Source of the DNA: Paralichthys olivaceus
Lineage: Eukaryota; Chordata; Actinopteri; Pleuronectiformes; Paralichthyidae
Direction: 5' to 3'
Length of the DNA stretch: 64,000 bases
Assembly: GCF_024713975.1 (NCBI RefSeq)
Contig: NC_091100.1
Span: forward strand, 19,229,501-19,293,500
A program made the position numbers and the translations under genes. Shown here in pieces: positions 46,933 through 58,083 of this stretch. The notes beneath the pieces were generated by a model, which did not search any database, was not told where the DNA came from, and worked only from the letters and a program-made list of their open reading frames with translations. Within the stretch, counting starts at the first letter, position 1; the number at the start of each line of letters is the position of its first letter.

Positions 46933-49900
46933 ATGAAGAATCTACAGACTCTTTTTTTGTTGCCTCTTTTGGGTGAGTTTTATTCAAAATGACAACAGAA
47001 ATAAATGATTTAATATTAATACTATAATATTCTTACTGCAACATGTTGTTGATTTTGTTTTCAGCTCTGGCAAGTTTGTTCATCAAGATAAGTAAGTGCT
47101 TGAGATATTGAGCTCAGTTTTCTGAAATTTTTTGTTTGTCTTTATGTACAATAATCATGATTGTTGTATGAGTTGCTTCAATGTGAATGAATGAAGTCAG
47201 TGACTTTACTGTCATTTCTTTTATTAAAATGTATTACAGGTATGCCAGGGGTCTATAGCCAAACTATTTCCACTACTTCATATCTTTCTTTCGGTGGATC
47301 AATGAATCCTCACCCAGTCCTGACTGGCCCTCACATGGCCTACCTCGGCTCGAGGGTAGCTTTCTGGTGTATTGCACACAACTCCTCTCCACCAGTCACC
47401 TATCAGCTGATAAGAAACAGTAGTATCCCAATCGCCACAGGCACGGATCTCCAAGGTGACCAACCTGCATCATTCTTCCTGAAGGTCACTGCAACATCAG
47501 AGGGGTTGTACCATTGCAATGCAACAGCTGAAGGAAGCACAGGAGTCAGCAACATCCTCACGCTGAGTGTTGTCAGTAAGTACCACACATCGGTTGTTAG
47601 AAAGAAGAAATATTCCCAGATGTAACCTCTTCCTTTCCTCCCTAACCATCTGCCATTGCCTCTCATCTATAGTTCCAGCATCAAATACCAGAGTGACCTC
47701 TGAACCTTCCCCCCCAGTCGCATACGAGGGATCACGCATCGTCCTGAAATGCACCGTCACAAGAGGCTCCCACCTGTCCTACACCTGGTTTTTCAACAGG
47801 AAGGAGATAACATCTTTAACCTCTCCTCTTTTCCACCTCACTGGTAACGAGCTGGTGATGGAGCAGGCGACTCCAGAGCATGCTGGGCACTACTCCTGCG
47901 TGGCCTCATCCATGGTTCAGGACATCAGGAGGTTTTCCAGCAGCACTGAGGTCAAGGTGACAGTCAAAGGTACATATCTACAGAAATATTAACAGAGGAT
48001 ATAGACGACTTGGTGGAAGGATGGGCTCTGGGCTTGGGAAGAGTCTGGATTTTTAATTTTCTTATTATATGCAATGCTCCGATCTCAATTTTGCTGTTTT
48101 GTGACCAAAAAAAAAAAAAAATAATAATTATGATTTTCATTTTATTTTTCCACCATAACGATGTGTAGCATTGTTCAGCCTTGGTTGAGGTTTGCGCTCT
48201 TCTGAGCTTCTTCTAGTTCATGGTATTTCTTAACATTTTTTAACCATGCTGGTTGTTGGTCATTCCAAATCTTAATTTGGACTTAATTTTAATTTGCTTT
48301 ATGACCAAATAGCTGCAAACTATCAACATTCTCATTAGCCTCGATTGTGCTATGTGTTAAGCACTGATAGCAAATGTAAGCATACTAAAGTTTAAACTGT
48401 ATTAGCATGTTAGCAATGTCACTGTAGTGTAAATGAAATGGATTTATTACCACATGGAGCCTTTAGACCAAAGTTATTGCACAACTTCTTTTTGAAAATA
48501 AACTGTGGCCATAACTACGTGGACAATTGAGAATCGTCTTTTTTCCCAAATCATGGTTATTCAAAATGCTGCCAAAACATGGCCCACTGTTCAAGGGAGG
48601 ACTTGTAAAAAGGTGTGGAACATGGCTGCAGGAATTTGTTTCCCATTCAGGACTGACGGTGGGATTTGTGAATATGGGCTATACAAATAAAATGTGATTG
48701 TTTGATTGATTGATTGATCCAAGGGCCTTATAAATGATTATTATTGTTGATGCAGGTTCAGTATTATTACTGTCTTCTCCCGTCGTTTTGCCTCCACCAG
48801 CTTATGTATCAAAGCCAAAGATCTCCTTCTCCATCATCAGCAAGGGAGACGGTTACCAAGGCAACATCACCTGCTGGTCAACCAGAGGGAGCCATCCGGT
48901 CAACTTCTCTGTCTCAGTAAATGACGAAGAGGTGAGATCCCTCACAGTAAACGAATCCCTCACTGTCTGGTTCCTGGTCCACGTGGTACTAGGGCAGGAC
49001 ATGGGCGTGGCGCGATGCTGGGTGAAAACGGAGGCGCAGGAGCTGATGAGTGAACCTGTGACTCTGGAAGTGGGTATGAGCTACACAAACATGTGAAGGA
49101 GATGTGTGATGTTTCTGTGATTCCCTTACTCTAATTTCCCTCCTCTTCACGGATGTTCCTCTCTCCTCCACGTTTGTTCAGTCCCAGTTGGAGGTGAGGT
49201 GAAAGCAGAGGTGGAATATCTCTACAGAGCCGACTCCAAGCGTGCCGCCGCCGCCAAGCTGAGGTGCATGTTCAGCAGAGGAACCTTCCCTCACATCTCC
49301 TGGCTCTTGAACGACTCAGTCCTTCCCTCCGAAACACATGAGGACCTCCAGTCTCGGGCTAACCTGCCTCATGTTGCCCTCGCCAATCGCAGTCAGACAC
49401 TTGTCCTCACTAAGCTCGCCTCAGAGGAGTCTGGGAATTACCGCTGCAGGGTCAGGGACAGCTTTAATGACTCAGGGCCCTGGGTGGAGAGTGGAGATGT
49501 GCTGGTCCAAGTCACAGGTAAAAAGATCAAAACTCAAATGAAAGTAATCCCAGTGGAATAATGAATATTCCATATATACGTGTAATATACCACACACATG
49601 AGGGAAGCATCATTTTTCTCATCTTGCTCTTGACAAGAAGACAAAATAGGATATTACCCCAAATGTCAAACTATTCCTTTAATGTGTGCCTTTTAATAAA
49701 TGCCTTCTGTGTATGTGGGGCCTCTGCACTCTATATCTTTTTTACTTTCAATCAGACAGGATCCTGAACTCCATGCCTCGAGCAACATCTTCCACTGAAA
49801 CACCACCAAGTAAGCAGCACATGTTGGTTATTCAAATGACTCACAAGCTGACACTACAGTACGTCATGGCTCACTGTTCATGTCTCTTCTCCTTCACAGA

Positions 49901-50843
49901 GGTTTTCATGACCACTACAGAGAACATCGCCATAGCCTTCTGCTGCTTCCTTTTTCTCATGTTGACAGCTGGCGTGGCCTGTGTTTACAGGATGTTTGAC
50001 CACAACCAAGGTGTGTGTGTGTATGTGTGAAGGAAACATTCACTGTACACAATTTTCACTTTATAATTCATTATTTAAAATATCCCTATATCTCCACCTC
50101 TTACTTCTTTTTCAGCTCAAGCCCACATTGCTGTGACAAAGTAAGCTTTTCCCTAATGGAACTTAGAAGGTTTATCGTTTCTGTGATTAAATCCAACCAC
50201 ATCAACCACGTTTGTACCTTTTCCTGTCAGTTCTGATGCACTTCCTCTGTCTGTGCCCTCGTCCCAGTCCTGTGCAAACTGTGATGTCCTGAGTCAGGTA
50301 TACAGGCCGTCATAACAGCACATAAACACAAAGAGTTTAAATCAGGGAACTGCCTCTTCTCAACAGGTTTGTAAATTCATATTAAAGTGAGATTTTAAAG
50401 TTATTTTATGGGTGTGGTTTTCATATAAGCCATAACATAAAAATTGTATTCCATTGGGAGAACTAAACAAAGGTATATATTAATCATTTCCTTCTTGATA
50501 TTGTAAACTAAAATGTTTCAACTCACTTGTATGCTTGCCTGTAAACATATTTCACATTTTCATCATTTAAACACAAAAATGTCTCACTATTAATCCCAAC
50601 CTACTATTCTCCTTAGTTTTTATATATGGACACATGAAATAAAGCATTATTCAATTAAGAAGTTTTAAGAGCACCACAATTTTTTTGTTGTTGTTTTTTT
50701 TAGCTTTTAATGGAGCAACTCTTTCAATAATCTCCTTCAGGAGCTTTAAGATAAAAACATCTTGTTTTGACAAACAGACTAGGTGCTAATATAATGACAT
50801 CTTTTCTGTCTGTCTGTTCCAGACCATAGAGATCACAGTATGA
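46933..50843 (+). CDS. Four-Ig-domain type I membrane protein at the IL-40 (C17ORF99) position, gene A
   Basis: Exons: 46933-46972, 47065-47091, 47240-47575, 47673-47969, 48801-49073, 49182-49517, 49756-49809, 49900-50010, 50116-50140, 50231-50297, 50823-50843; phases close to 528 residues. A split signal peptide (MKNLQTLFLLPLLALASLF) uses a 27-nt second exon. Each Ig domain is one phase-1 exon with its cysteine pair: FWC/LYHC, LKC/HYSC, ITC/VARC, LRC/NYRC. A Ser/Thr stalk, a TM segment (IAIAFCCFLFLMLTAGVACVY) and a 44-residue tail without tyrosine follow, ending TIEITV. The architecture is FCRL/PECAM1-like. The position between tmc8 and syngr2, same strand, is that of human IL-40, and D1 shares motifs with it (PPVTYQL versus PPITYSL; QPASFFLKVT versus EPASFNLNVT, recalled). 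The function is unknown; a leukocyte surface receptor is inferred. A poly(A) signal lies at 51094-51099. Confidence 0.85.
48640..48721 (+). repeat. Retroposon 3' tail with (TTGA)n in gene A intron 4
   Basis: The string gggctatacaaataaaatgtgatt, followed by a short ttgattgattgattga run, is the typical 3' end of fish LINE/SINE elements. The body upstream is not recognisable. Confidence 0.55.
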
Positions 50844-51688
50844 CACAGCATGAAGTTCCTGCTCCTCTCAACTCATCACATTCATCACTTTGTCCAAATA
50901 TTTCATTTTGATATTGTAGCTTTTTTGTTCTCTACTGCATTTGATACTTTTCCTGACCTGTAAAGTTACATAGTTACTTAAGAGTTTAAACACAGAGAGA
51001 TGGGATGTTTTTCAGCATAACCACTGAATACTGTCAAGTTTTTTTTTTGTCAATTAAAATTTTTACCACTTAATGTTTTTATGAAACCAGTGAAATAAAA
51101 TGAATGCTTGACTACATCACTTCATCATGTGTCAGACATACCATTCACATTTGTATGCATCTGCACCGGCGACAGCCAGTAGCAGAGGCATTATGCTTTT
51201 GGGTTGTCTCTCTCATTCTTGTGAACATGGTATCTCAAGTACACCTTGAGGGACAATTTTTCAAATTTATTACAAATGCAAATTTGGAACAGATTAGATT
51301 TTGTTGATCAGAGGTCCGAGGTCACAGTAACATTATGTTCTTGTGAATGTGATGTACAGATTCACCCATAGTGAATTTCATTACATCTGACCCTAACTCA
51401 AGGATGACCTACCATTAAAGGTCAAAGGTCACGGTGGCCTCATATGAGTCTGGAAAAGAGTGCATGTAGACTGTACCTGCATTGGTTGGTGGATGCATGC
51501 AATCGCAATGCAGTGTAAAATGTAACAGTTTAACAGTTAAGACATGAAAGGAGGGAGGGGTAGTGTATTGCTATCAGTTATTTGCACGTTTCTAAGTGTG
51601 TGTGTGTGTGTGTGTGAGTGTGTTTATCTACTGTGTGTCATCCCTCCATTCGAAACTGGTCAAACCTGATGCATTACAGTGTAGCAAG
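50844..51688. other. Spacer between the two Ig genes
   Basis: It holds the gene A 3' UTR (AATAAA at 51094-51099). About 51225-51450 resembles a dispersed fish repeat with taaaggtcaaaggtcacggtggcct. A GT run lies at 51596-51616, 70 bp before the gene B start. No exon was seen. Confidence 0.55.
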
Positions 51689-54600
51689 ATGGAGGTTAGC
51701 AGTTGTATGAAAGTCAGTCATTTTTCTTTGAGAATGTTTGCCTTCCTCCTCGTGGTCACGCTGGGTGAGCAAATCAACACAAACCACACAACAGTTCACA
51801 ATACAGTATCTCGCAGTTTGAGACTTTTGAATTTTTTTATTTCTTCTTGCTCTCTGTAGGGTCATGCTACTGCAGAACGAACAGCAGTAAGTTAGTTGTA
51901 TGGATTTTATGTGTGCAGTCAATAGAAAATATGAGTTAAGAACATTATAGAGCATTTGACTGTCCGTGCACTTTTTATTTGTCTATTTTTTTATAGGTCA
52001 GACAATTCTGGGGATTCCAGAGCTGCTTGGCCCTTCAGAGGCTTTGCCGGGACACATTGTTATATTCAAATGTGTAGTATCAAACAACACAAAGAATGAA
52101 ACTCTCCTAATGCAGTTATACAAGTGAGTAATAATACTGTATTCCAAAATGAACCACTGTGTTAAAATGTATGAAAACCCCTCTATCTATCAACCTTTTT
52201 TAGGAAGGATAACAATACCAAGCTGTTGGGTGAGTCTACTGCTCTGTCTGGGGAAACTGGGGTCTTCAACCTGGTCACCAAACTGTCCCATGAGGGCAAC
52301 CTCGAGTGTGTGGCCAGAGCACAGAACAACTCTCACGTCGAGCCCACTGTCAGCAGAACACACTACCTGAGGGTGGTCGGTGAGTCTCTTGATACCTGAG
52401 ATCACTGTGCACATTATGTGTAAACACTCAACACCGTGAGAAACACATTTCTCAACAGAGTAGTGGGATGTAACAAGTTACTGTACTTCAGTGCATTTTC
52501 CATGTATCTGTAGTTTACTGAAGTAGATTTATTTTTGGTTACAGTTCACTTTTACTCCACTACATATATCAGCAAATATCTGAAGAAAATTTGACATTAA
52601 TATGATTTAACATAACATTAACATAAATAACATACAGAGAAAATAATAATTTGACTAAAGTAAAATGTTTGACTACCTCCTCCAGCACTGTTTAAAAGGC
52701 ATGTTGATTCAAGGTGAATACTATTAGTTTTTTCTATTAGTCTTAAAAACTAAGTACAGCCGAGGCACGTTAATAGTATTATTTGGTTACGAATAATACG
52801 CGAGTTGAAATTTCGACCCAATAATAGCAGCAGATGACAGCCAAAGTTACATTTAAACGTATTGTGTGTGGGACCTTGAACTCTGGTTTCAAATTTCACC
52901 ACTATCTTGAGGCGATTTGTTGATTTTTTTATCAGAGGGGATGATTAACACAGTTTTTACAATAACTGTAAGAGTTGATTTGAAATAAGAGTGTGATCTC
53001 AGTGCAGTGTGCTGCTGTGCTTGTCCTGCAGAGGGAGTGGAGGATGCACAGATTTTTCTTCATCCAGATCCAGAGGAGTTCTTCAACGGCCAGAATGTGA
53101 AGCTGGTCTGTGAAATTGCTGCTGGAAACCACGTGTCCTATAAATGGCTGCTGAATGGTCAGCTCATCTCTCCGTCTTCAGGTCTCTCAGATAACTTTCT
53201 CCATATCTTCAGGTCAGTGGAAAACCATTTGGACACTCAATGGATGGGTGCTGTTGTTTCATCAGGTGGTTGCTATGACACTGTCCATGAGTCAGGAAAA
53301 TGGATTTGATTATTTGATCACTCTTCTAAACTGTGTTTGGTAGTTACCAGGCTGTTGGTGGGATGTTGCTCGGTGGTTGCTATGGTTATTCTGTCTTCAT
53401 CCATCTTTAATATAAGTCTCAGGGATGGATGGGGCTTTCTTTGCAGGATAAATAACTTAAGGATGGTAACAATTATAATCTCTCTCAACAAATATCTAAC
53501 ACTGTCTGATAAGATCCTCTTCATCCAAACAAGCAATCACAATGTTACTAAAATAATAATCGGTGCCACCCTCAGAATCACTTCCAGAGACAGCGGCTCC
53601 TACTCATGCGTGGCTACCAACTACTACAACCAAACAGTCTTTTCAACCTCCAGAAGTCCTGGAATTGAAATAACAGTCAAAGGTGAACCATTTTGACTAA
53701 TGAATAAGCTCTATGGACTCTCTGGACAATAATAACATCCTCACGTCCTGCTCCCTCAGATGTGGTGTCAGACCCTGATATCTCCTTCACTGTGCTGAAG
53801 GAGGATTCCCACAACTATTCTGCTGTGGTTACATGTGAGTCGGCGGTAGGGACCCCACCTGTGATCTTTTCACTCTACGACAGGACACGGCTGGTTGCCA
53901 GTATGATGAGTGAAAACAGGAGCGGCATGTTTAAGTTACCACTGGTCTTGGATCAGTACTTGGGAGAGCTCCAGTGCGAAGCAGACAACAGAGCCCAGGT
54001 TGCTCACAGTCAGTGGCTGCCCTTGGAAGTTGGTATGATGGCGTTGTATGCAATCGTTGACATGACTCTATGATACAGATGACTTTTTATTAATCGTCAA
54101 ATCTATGATGTGTCCTTCAGTCTCAGTTGGTGGGCCTGTGACCATGCGGTACGACCGCGACATCGGAGAAAACTTTGCTGTGGTCGGCCTGAGATTGTAT
54201 TGCAAGGTGGCAAAGGGATCTCATCCACGGTACCAGTGGTTCCTCAACAAAACCCTTCTCCGTGACAGAGGAAGTTTCTACTATGTGGTCGACCAGCCGC
54301 CAGAACTGTCAATACTCCTGCTGTCAGTGGGGAGGAGCAGCGCTGGGACGTACCACTGTCAAGTGTCTGACAGCTTTGACAACGCCACTGCAATAAGCAG
54401 CAGGAAGCTATATTTGGATAAACAAGGTACAGTTGATTCATTAATGTAATACATCTTTGTAACCAGTGAACACTGTTAATTCATCTTCTTCCTGCACCTC
54501 CAGTGCTGAACCGTCTCCCTGTCTGGGTAGTGGCGGTTGTCTTTGGATGTTTCACAGCCTTGATTCTCCTGGTGTCCATCTGTTGTGGGATTGGAGTGGT

Positions 54601-55528
54601 GTACAGTAAGATCACAGATTTCTCCAACATTTTAGGGTCTATTTTTTTCAGGAGGTGATCCTCCTCATTTGTTTCTGATAGTTAATGCTGTTTACTCCTC
54701 TTTTCAGGGCGAAAGGTTTTTGAAGAGAAATCTCTGTGAGTTACTTCTGTTAAGTTCTAATACCTTAACATTTTATATTACCACATTTCTGGCTGTGAGT
54801 TTATGCAAAATATTCCATTAAAATGAATAATGGCAGATGATGGATTAAGTGAAAATACAATGACCCTCTTCCTGGTTTCCTTCTTTGTGCCATAAAACCA
54901 GTGCATGCAGCTTTATGGTCCTAATTGGTATAGCTCACGATTGGCCAACTTTTTTATCAATTAAGATTTAAGATAAGGCTTGAAAGAAAATAGGGATATT
55001 TTTGGATACAGTAAAGAAAATATGAGGTTGCATCTTTCTCAAATGTTTGCTGGGCGTGTGTAGACAGCTGTATATGTGACATCTGGCTGTTTCCTCCTCT
55101 CAGGTTGGGTCTGGAGATGGAGCGAAAGGTGGTTGTGGACGAAAGCGAGCTGGTTCGTCACTATTTCTGTATCTGCATCATTCAAAGCTTCAACCACTCA
55201 TTTACTCTCAAAAGAGAAACTTTCACAGCACATTGCTCTATTTCTGTTGTGTTTGATGTTTTAAACCATGACAGTGCTCTCTTCTTGTAGGATCTGTGTG
55301 AGTACAACGAGGATGTGGATGTGGTGAGAGCAGCCAGAGGTGATGAACTTGATCAGGTGAGACTAGATTAACCAATGAAATCCATCAGCCAGTCAAGTCA
55401 GTTACATAAACAAGTCAAAGTCTCATGTCTCTTGCACTCCTCAGACATCTGAAGCCTCTGTAGACGAATGGCCCCAAATTGCAGCGCAGAGGAAGACGTT
55501 GGAGGATGAAGCGTTTGAGGAACCCTGA
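51689..55528 (+). CDS. Four-Ig-domain type I membrane protein, tandem paralogue, gene B
   Basis: Exons: 51689-51764, 51860-51886, 51997-52123, 52204-52379, 53032-53212, 53534-53682, 53760-54032, 54121-54426, 54504-54605, 54708-54735, 55104 to about 55128 or 55152 (donor uncertain), 55291-55356, 55445-55528; about 539-547 residues. The signal peptide is split by a 27-nt exon as in gene A. Four Ig domains have cysteine pairs FKC/LEC, LVC/YSC, VTC/LQC and LYC/YHC; D1 and D2 are each cut by an internal intron, which gene A lacks. The TM is VWVVAVVFGCFTALILLVSI. The tail is acidic (EYNEDVDVV; DEAFEEP end) without a canonical ITIM or ITAM. D3 (273 nt, as in gene A) resembles IL-40 D2: VGTPPVIFSL versus SGSPPITNSL, and CEADNRAQVAHS versus CQAANNANVQHS (IL-40 recalled). 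Ligand and function are unknown. A poly(A) signal lies at 55836-55841. Confidence 0.85.
52480..52640. repeat. Fragment of a common fish dispersed repeat (tacttttactccactaca type)
   Basis: The string cacttttactccactacata, with gttactgtacttcagtgc upstream, matches the terminal part of a repeat widespread in teleosts. The opposite end of the same kind of element appears near 38911-39050. It lies in gene B intron 4. Confidence 0.5.
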
Positions 55529-56399
55529 GGACTCTGATCTTTTGCTCCATATAAACACACTGCTGTGGTTGAATACCTGCTTGTGATGCCTCCTGTCTGT
55601 TCAATGTACAAAAATGTCTATTGTTGCTCTCTAAACAAGGGCAACGCAGTGGTTAGCACTGTTGCCTCCCAGTGAAAGGTTTACCAGTTCAAATTCAACT
55701 GCTTAGGATTATTAAAAACTCTACATTGATAATTGTTGTAAATGTGAGTGTGTTGTCTACTTATCAAACAACACAATTGGGCCACTGAGGTGCATGATGG
55801 GACAACTTGTTTGGACGCGTGTTCTGAGCTCCAACAATAAACCATGTCCAATGCATTGTGTATCTTTGAGAATGGCAATTCATTTCCATCACAACACTGT
55901 TAACGTTGCTCATCATCATTATTGTATTCACCTTCACACAGATGAGAAGCAGTCAATATTTCAGTTCACCACAGTCCAGTTTCCACGAGCAATTTCAGTT
56001 TAACACAACGTACCCACACGCCACACTTCCCCCTATCACACTGTGCTGATGGAGGCGAGGGTGAAGTGGGTCCTGTCTATTAAGGCTGCCATGTTTTTGA
56101 CTTGAGTCCAAACTGGACAAACTAAAAACCTTTTGAGTTTTTACGACAACTGAAGCTCACAGGTTCTCTTTCTATCTTCCCATGTTTGGAAGGAGAGGGT
56201 GAGGTGAGGGGTATTCAGCTACAATATGCAACTTCACCACTGGATGTCACTAAATTCTACACACTGAGCCTTTAAGAGTTGTGAGAGAAACTAGAGTCAA
56301 ATACTTAAGTTGTAATAGAAAATGTACGTTGTGATATATTCAAATAAAACTGAGTAGAATCGAACATGACCGTGTCTCCTTGTTGCTGATATCCGCCCC
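55529..56399. other. Spacer between gene B and syngr2
   Basis: It holds the gene B 3' UTR and then gcagtggttagcactgttgc at 55648-55667, a well-known signature of a fish dispersed element. A copy of the TTAA miniature transposon follows (56068-56275). No coding exon was seen. Confidence 0.6.
56068..56275. mobile_element. TTAA miniature element, copy 2 (left end lost)
   Basis: It matches the right two-thirds of copy 1 in the same orientation: aaccttttgagtttttacga, atgtttggaaggagagggtg, and an end at ctacacactgagcctttaa. The left inverted repeat is missing or too diverged to see. Confidence 0.75.
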
Positions 56400-56599
56400 T
56401 CTGACGCGCAGCCCCTGGTGCGCAGCTCCTGCCCCACTGGCTCGACTCGCCCTCGCCTGCAGGAGGTGGTGACAGCGGCGGCTCTGTCTCACTTGACTTC
56501 AGTTTCAGTTCAGCTGCCGTGTGCCGTGCCGTGCCGTGCCGTGCTGCGAGGCCAGGTCAGAGCACACTGTGGGCTCCGGAGGAACTGCTGCCGAGAGAC
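56400..56599 (+). promoter_or_regulatory. GC-rich syngr2 5' region with (GTGCC)n repeat
   Basis: The 200 bp before the syngr2 ATG are CpG-rich in an AT-rich neighbourhood. They include a pentanucleotide array of about four GTGCC units at 56521-56543. This probably forms the core promoter and 5' UTR; no TATA box was seen. Confidence 0.5.
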
Positions 56600-58051
56600 A
56601 TGGAAGACGCGGGCGTTGCGAGTGTGTACGGGGCTTCGCTCGCAGGAGGAGGCTTCGACTTGAACAAGTTTGTCAGACAGCCGCAGACCATAGTGCGGCT
56701 GCTGAGCTGGGTGAGTGTGTTCATGTGTTCAGCGCTGTGAGAGGAGGAAGGAGACGTGGCCTGAGAACAGGTGCGAGGAGCCCTGTGCAGCGGATAAATC
56801 ATATATATAAATATATATATGATTTATCCGCTCTTATACATGTGTTTATTTGTATCTGTGTTGGCCAGAACAACAGGCTACTATCTGCAGCGTCTCCACG
56901 GGGAGCGTCATGTTGCACGCAGCTGGTGTATGACAGCAGCTCGGTGACAGCACAGGTCAACACTGCTGTTGTCAGAGGACAAAACACAGGAAACACACAC
57001 ACACACACATTTGTATTTCTATTTTAGTGATGGCACTCATTAGCATAATCCAAACTAAACGTCTAACCTAATTCTAACCCTAAAACCTAGTCTTATTATC
57101 AAACAGCTCTTTGGAAAAGTGAGGACTGGTCAAAATGTTCTCAGTTTCCAAAACAATTTTAAATAGATCACAAAGATATAAGTACAGGAACACACACTCA
57201 CACTGGAGGCTAACCAGCTAAATAACATCTCTATAATAATCTCTTGTTGTCTCTAACTCTGTTGCCCTCAGCTGACTTTGTATTATGACTCTTGAAAGTC
57301 AGATTACAATTTATTGCTTTCTACGAAAGTATTCAATGTTTTCAAAATGAATATGAGAGTGTATATTAATAGACTTGTTGAATGGGGATGTTATTAGAAG
57401 TGGTATTTGCATAGAGAGGAGAACTCACATCCCAGGAAAAGTTCTGGGAAGTTGCTACACATGGCTGATCATCTGTTGCTAGGTAAATCAAATGGCATAG
57501 ATTTGTATTATGTGGTGAGGACATTGATATGCCATGTGTAAAATGAAACTCAGCCAGGCAGGTTGTGGCATTAAAAATAGTGGCGTCTAACCCTGAGTGT
57601 TTCTGAGCTCACACACTCAAGGATTAGCTTTTAACTATCGGTCCTTGGTGAAATTAAACTATAAGGATCATCATTTAGTGGGAGTTTCACTGCTTTCATT
57701 TTGTTACAGGTTCATATGGAGGATCACTGTGAGGGCGGTTGAATTACAGGTTTTTGATTCTCATGAGGCGTAAACCATTGGTTAGGCCTCTGGCTAATGT
57801 ACATGCAGGGTCAGGGAGAGGGAAACACAGCTTACCTGAACACTGTGGTGGATAAGGACTGAGGACAGAATGTGCTCTTGGTTGCCACAACAGATGTTTA
57901 TATGCATGTGTGTGTTAAAGAGAGATTAGGTGTGTGTCACCAGTAAACAGGGGCTGGTGGGCAGGTAAGATGATACCTTCCCCTCGCTGATCCTCTCTTA
58001 CTCTTGGAGAGTTTGTGTGTGTGTGTGTGTCTTTCTCTCTATGTCTCTCTC

Positions 58052-58083
<32 letters not shown>

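Noticed and set aside
46933-50843. Naming gene A PECAM1, FCRL5 or MILR1
   Set aside because: The domain style fits the wider family, but the tail motifs of those receptors are absent and the locus matches C17ORF99 instead; left unnamed.
53337-53533. Treating the open stretch before 53534 in gene B as coding
   Set aside because: Including it puts more than 100 residues between the domain's cysteines; removing it as an intron gives a normal Ig spacing.
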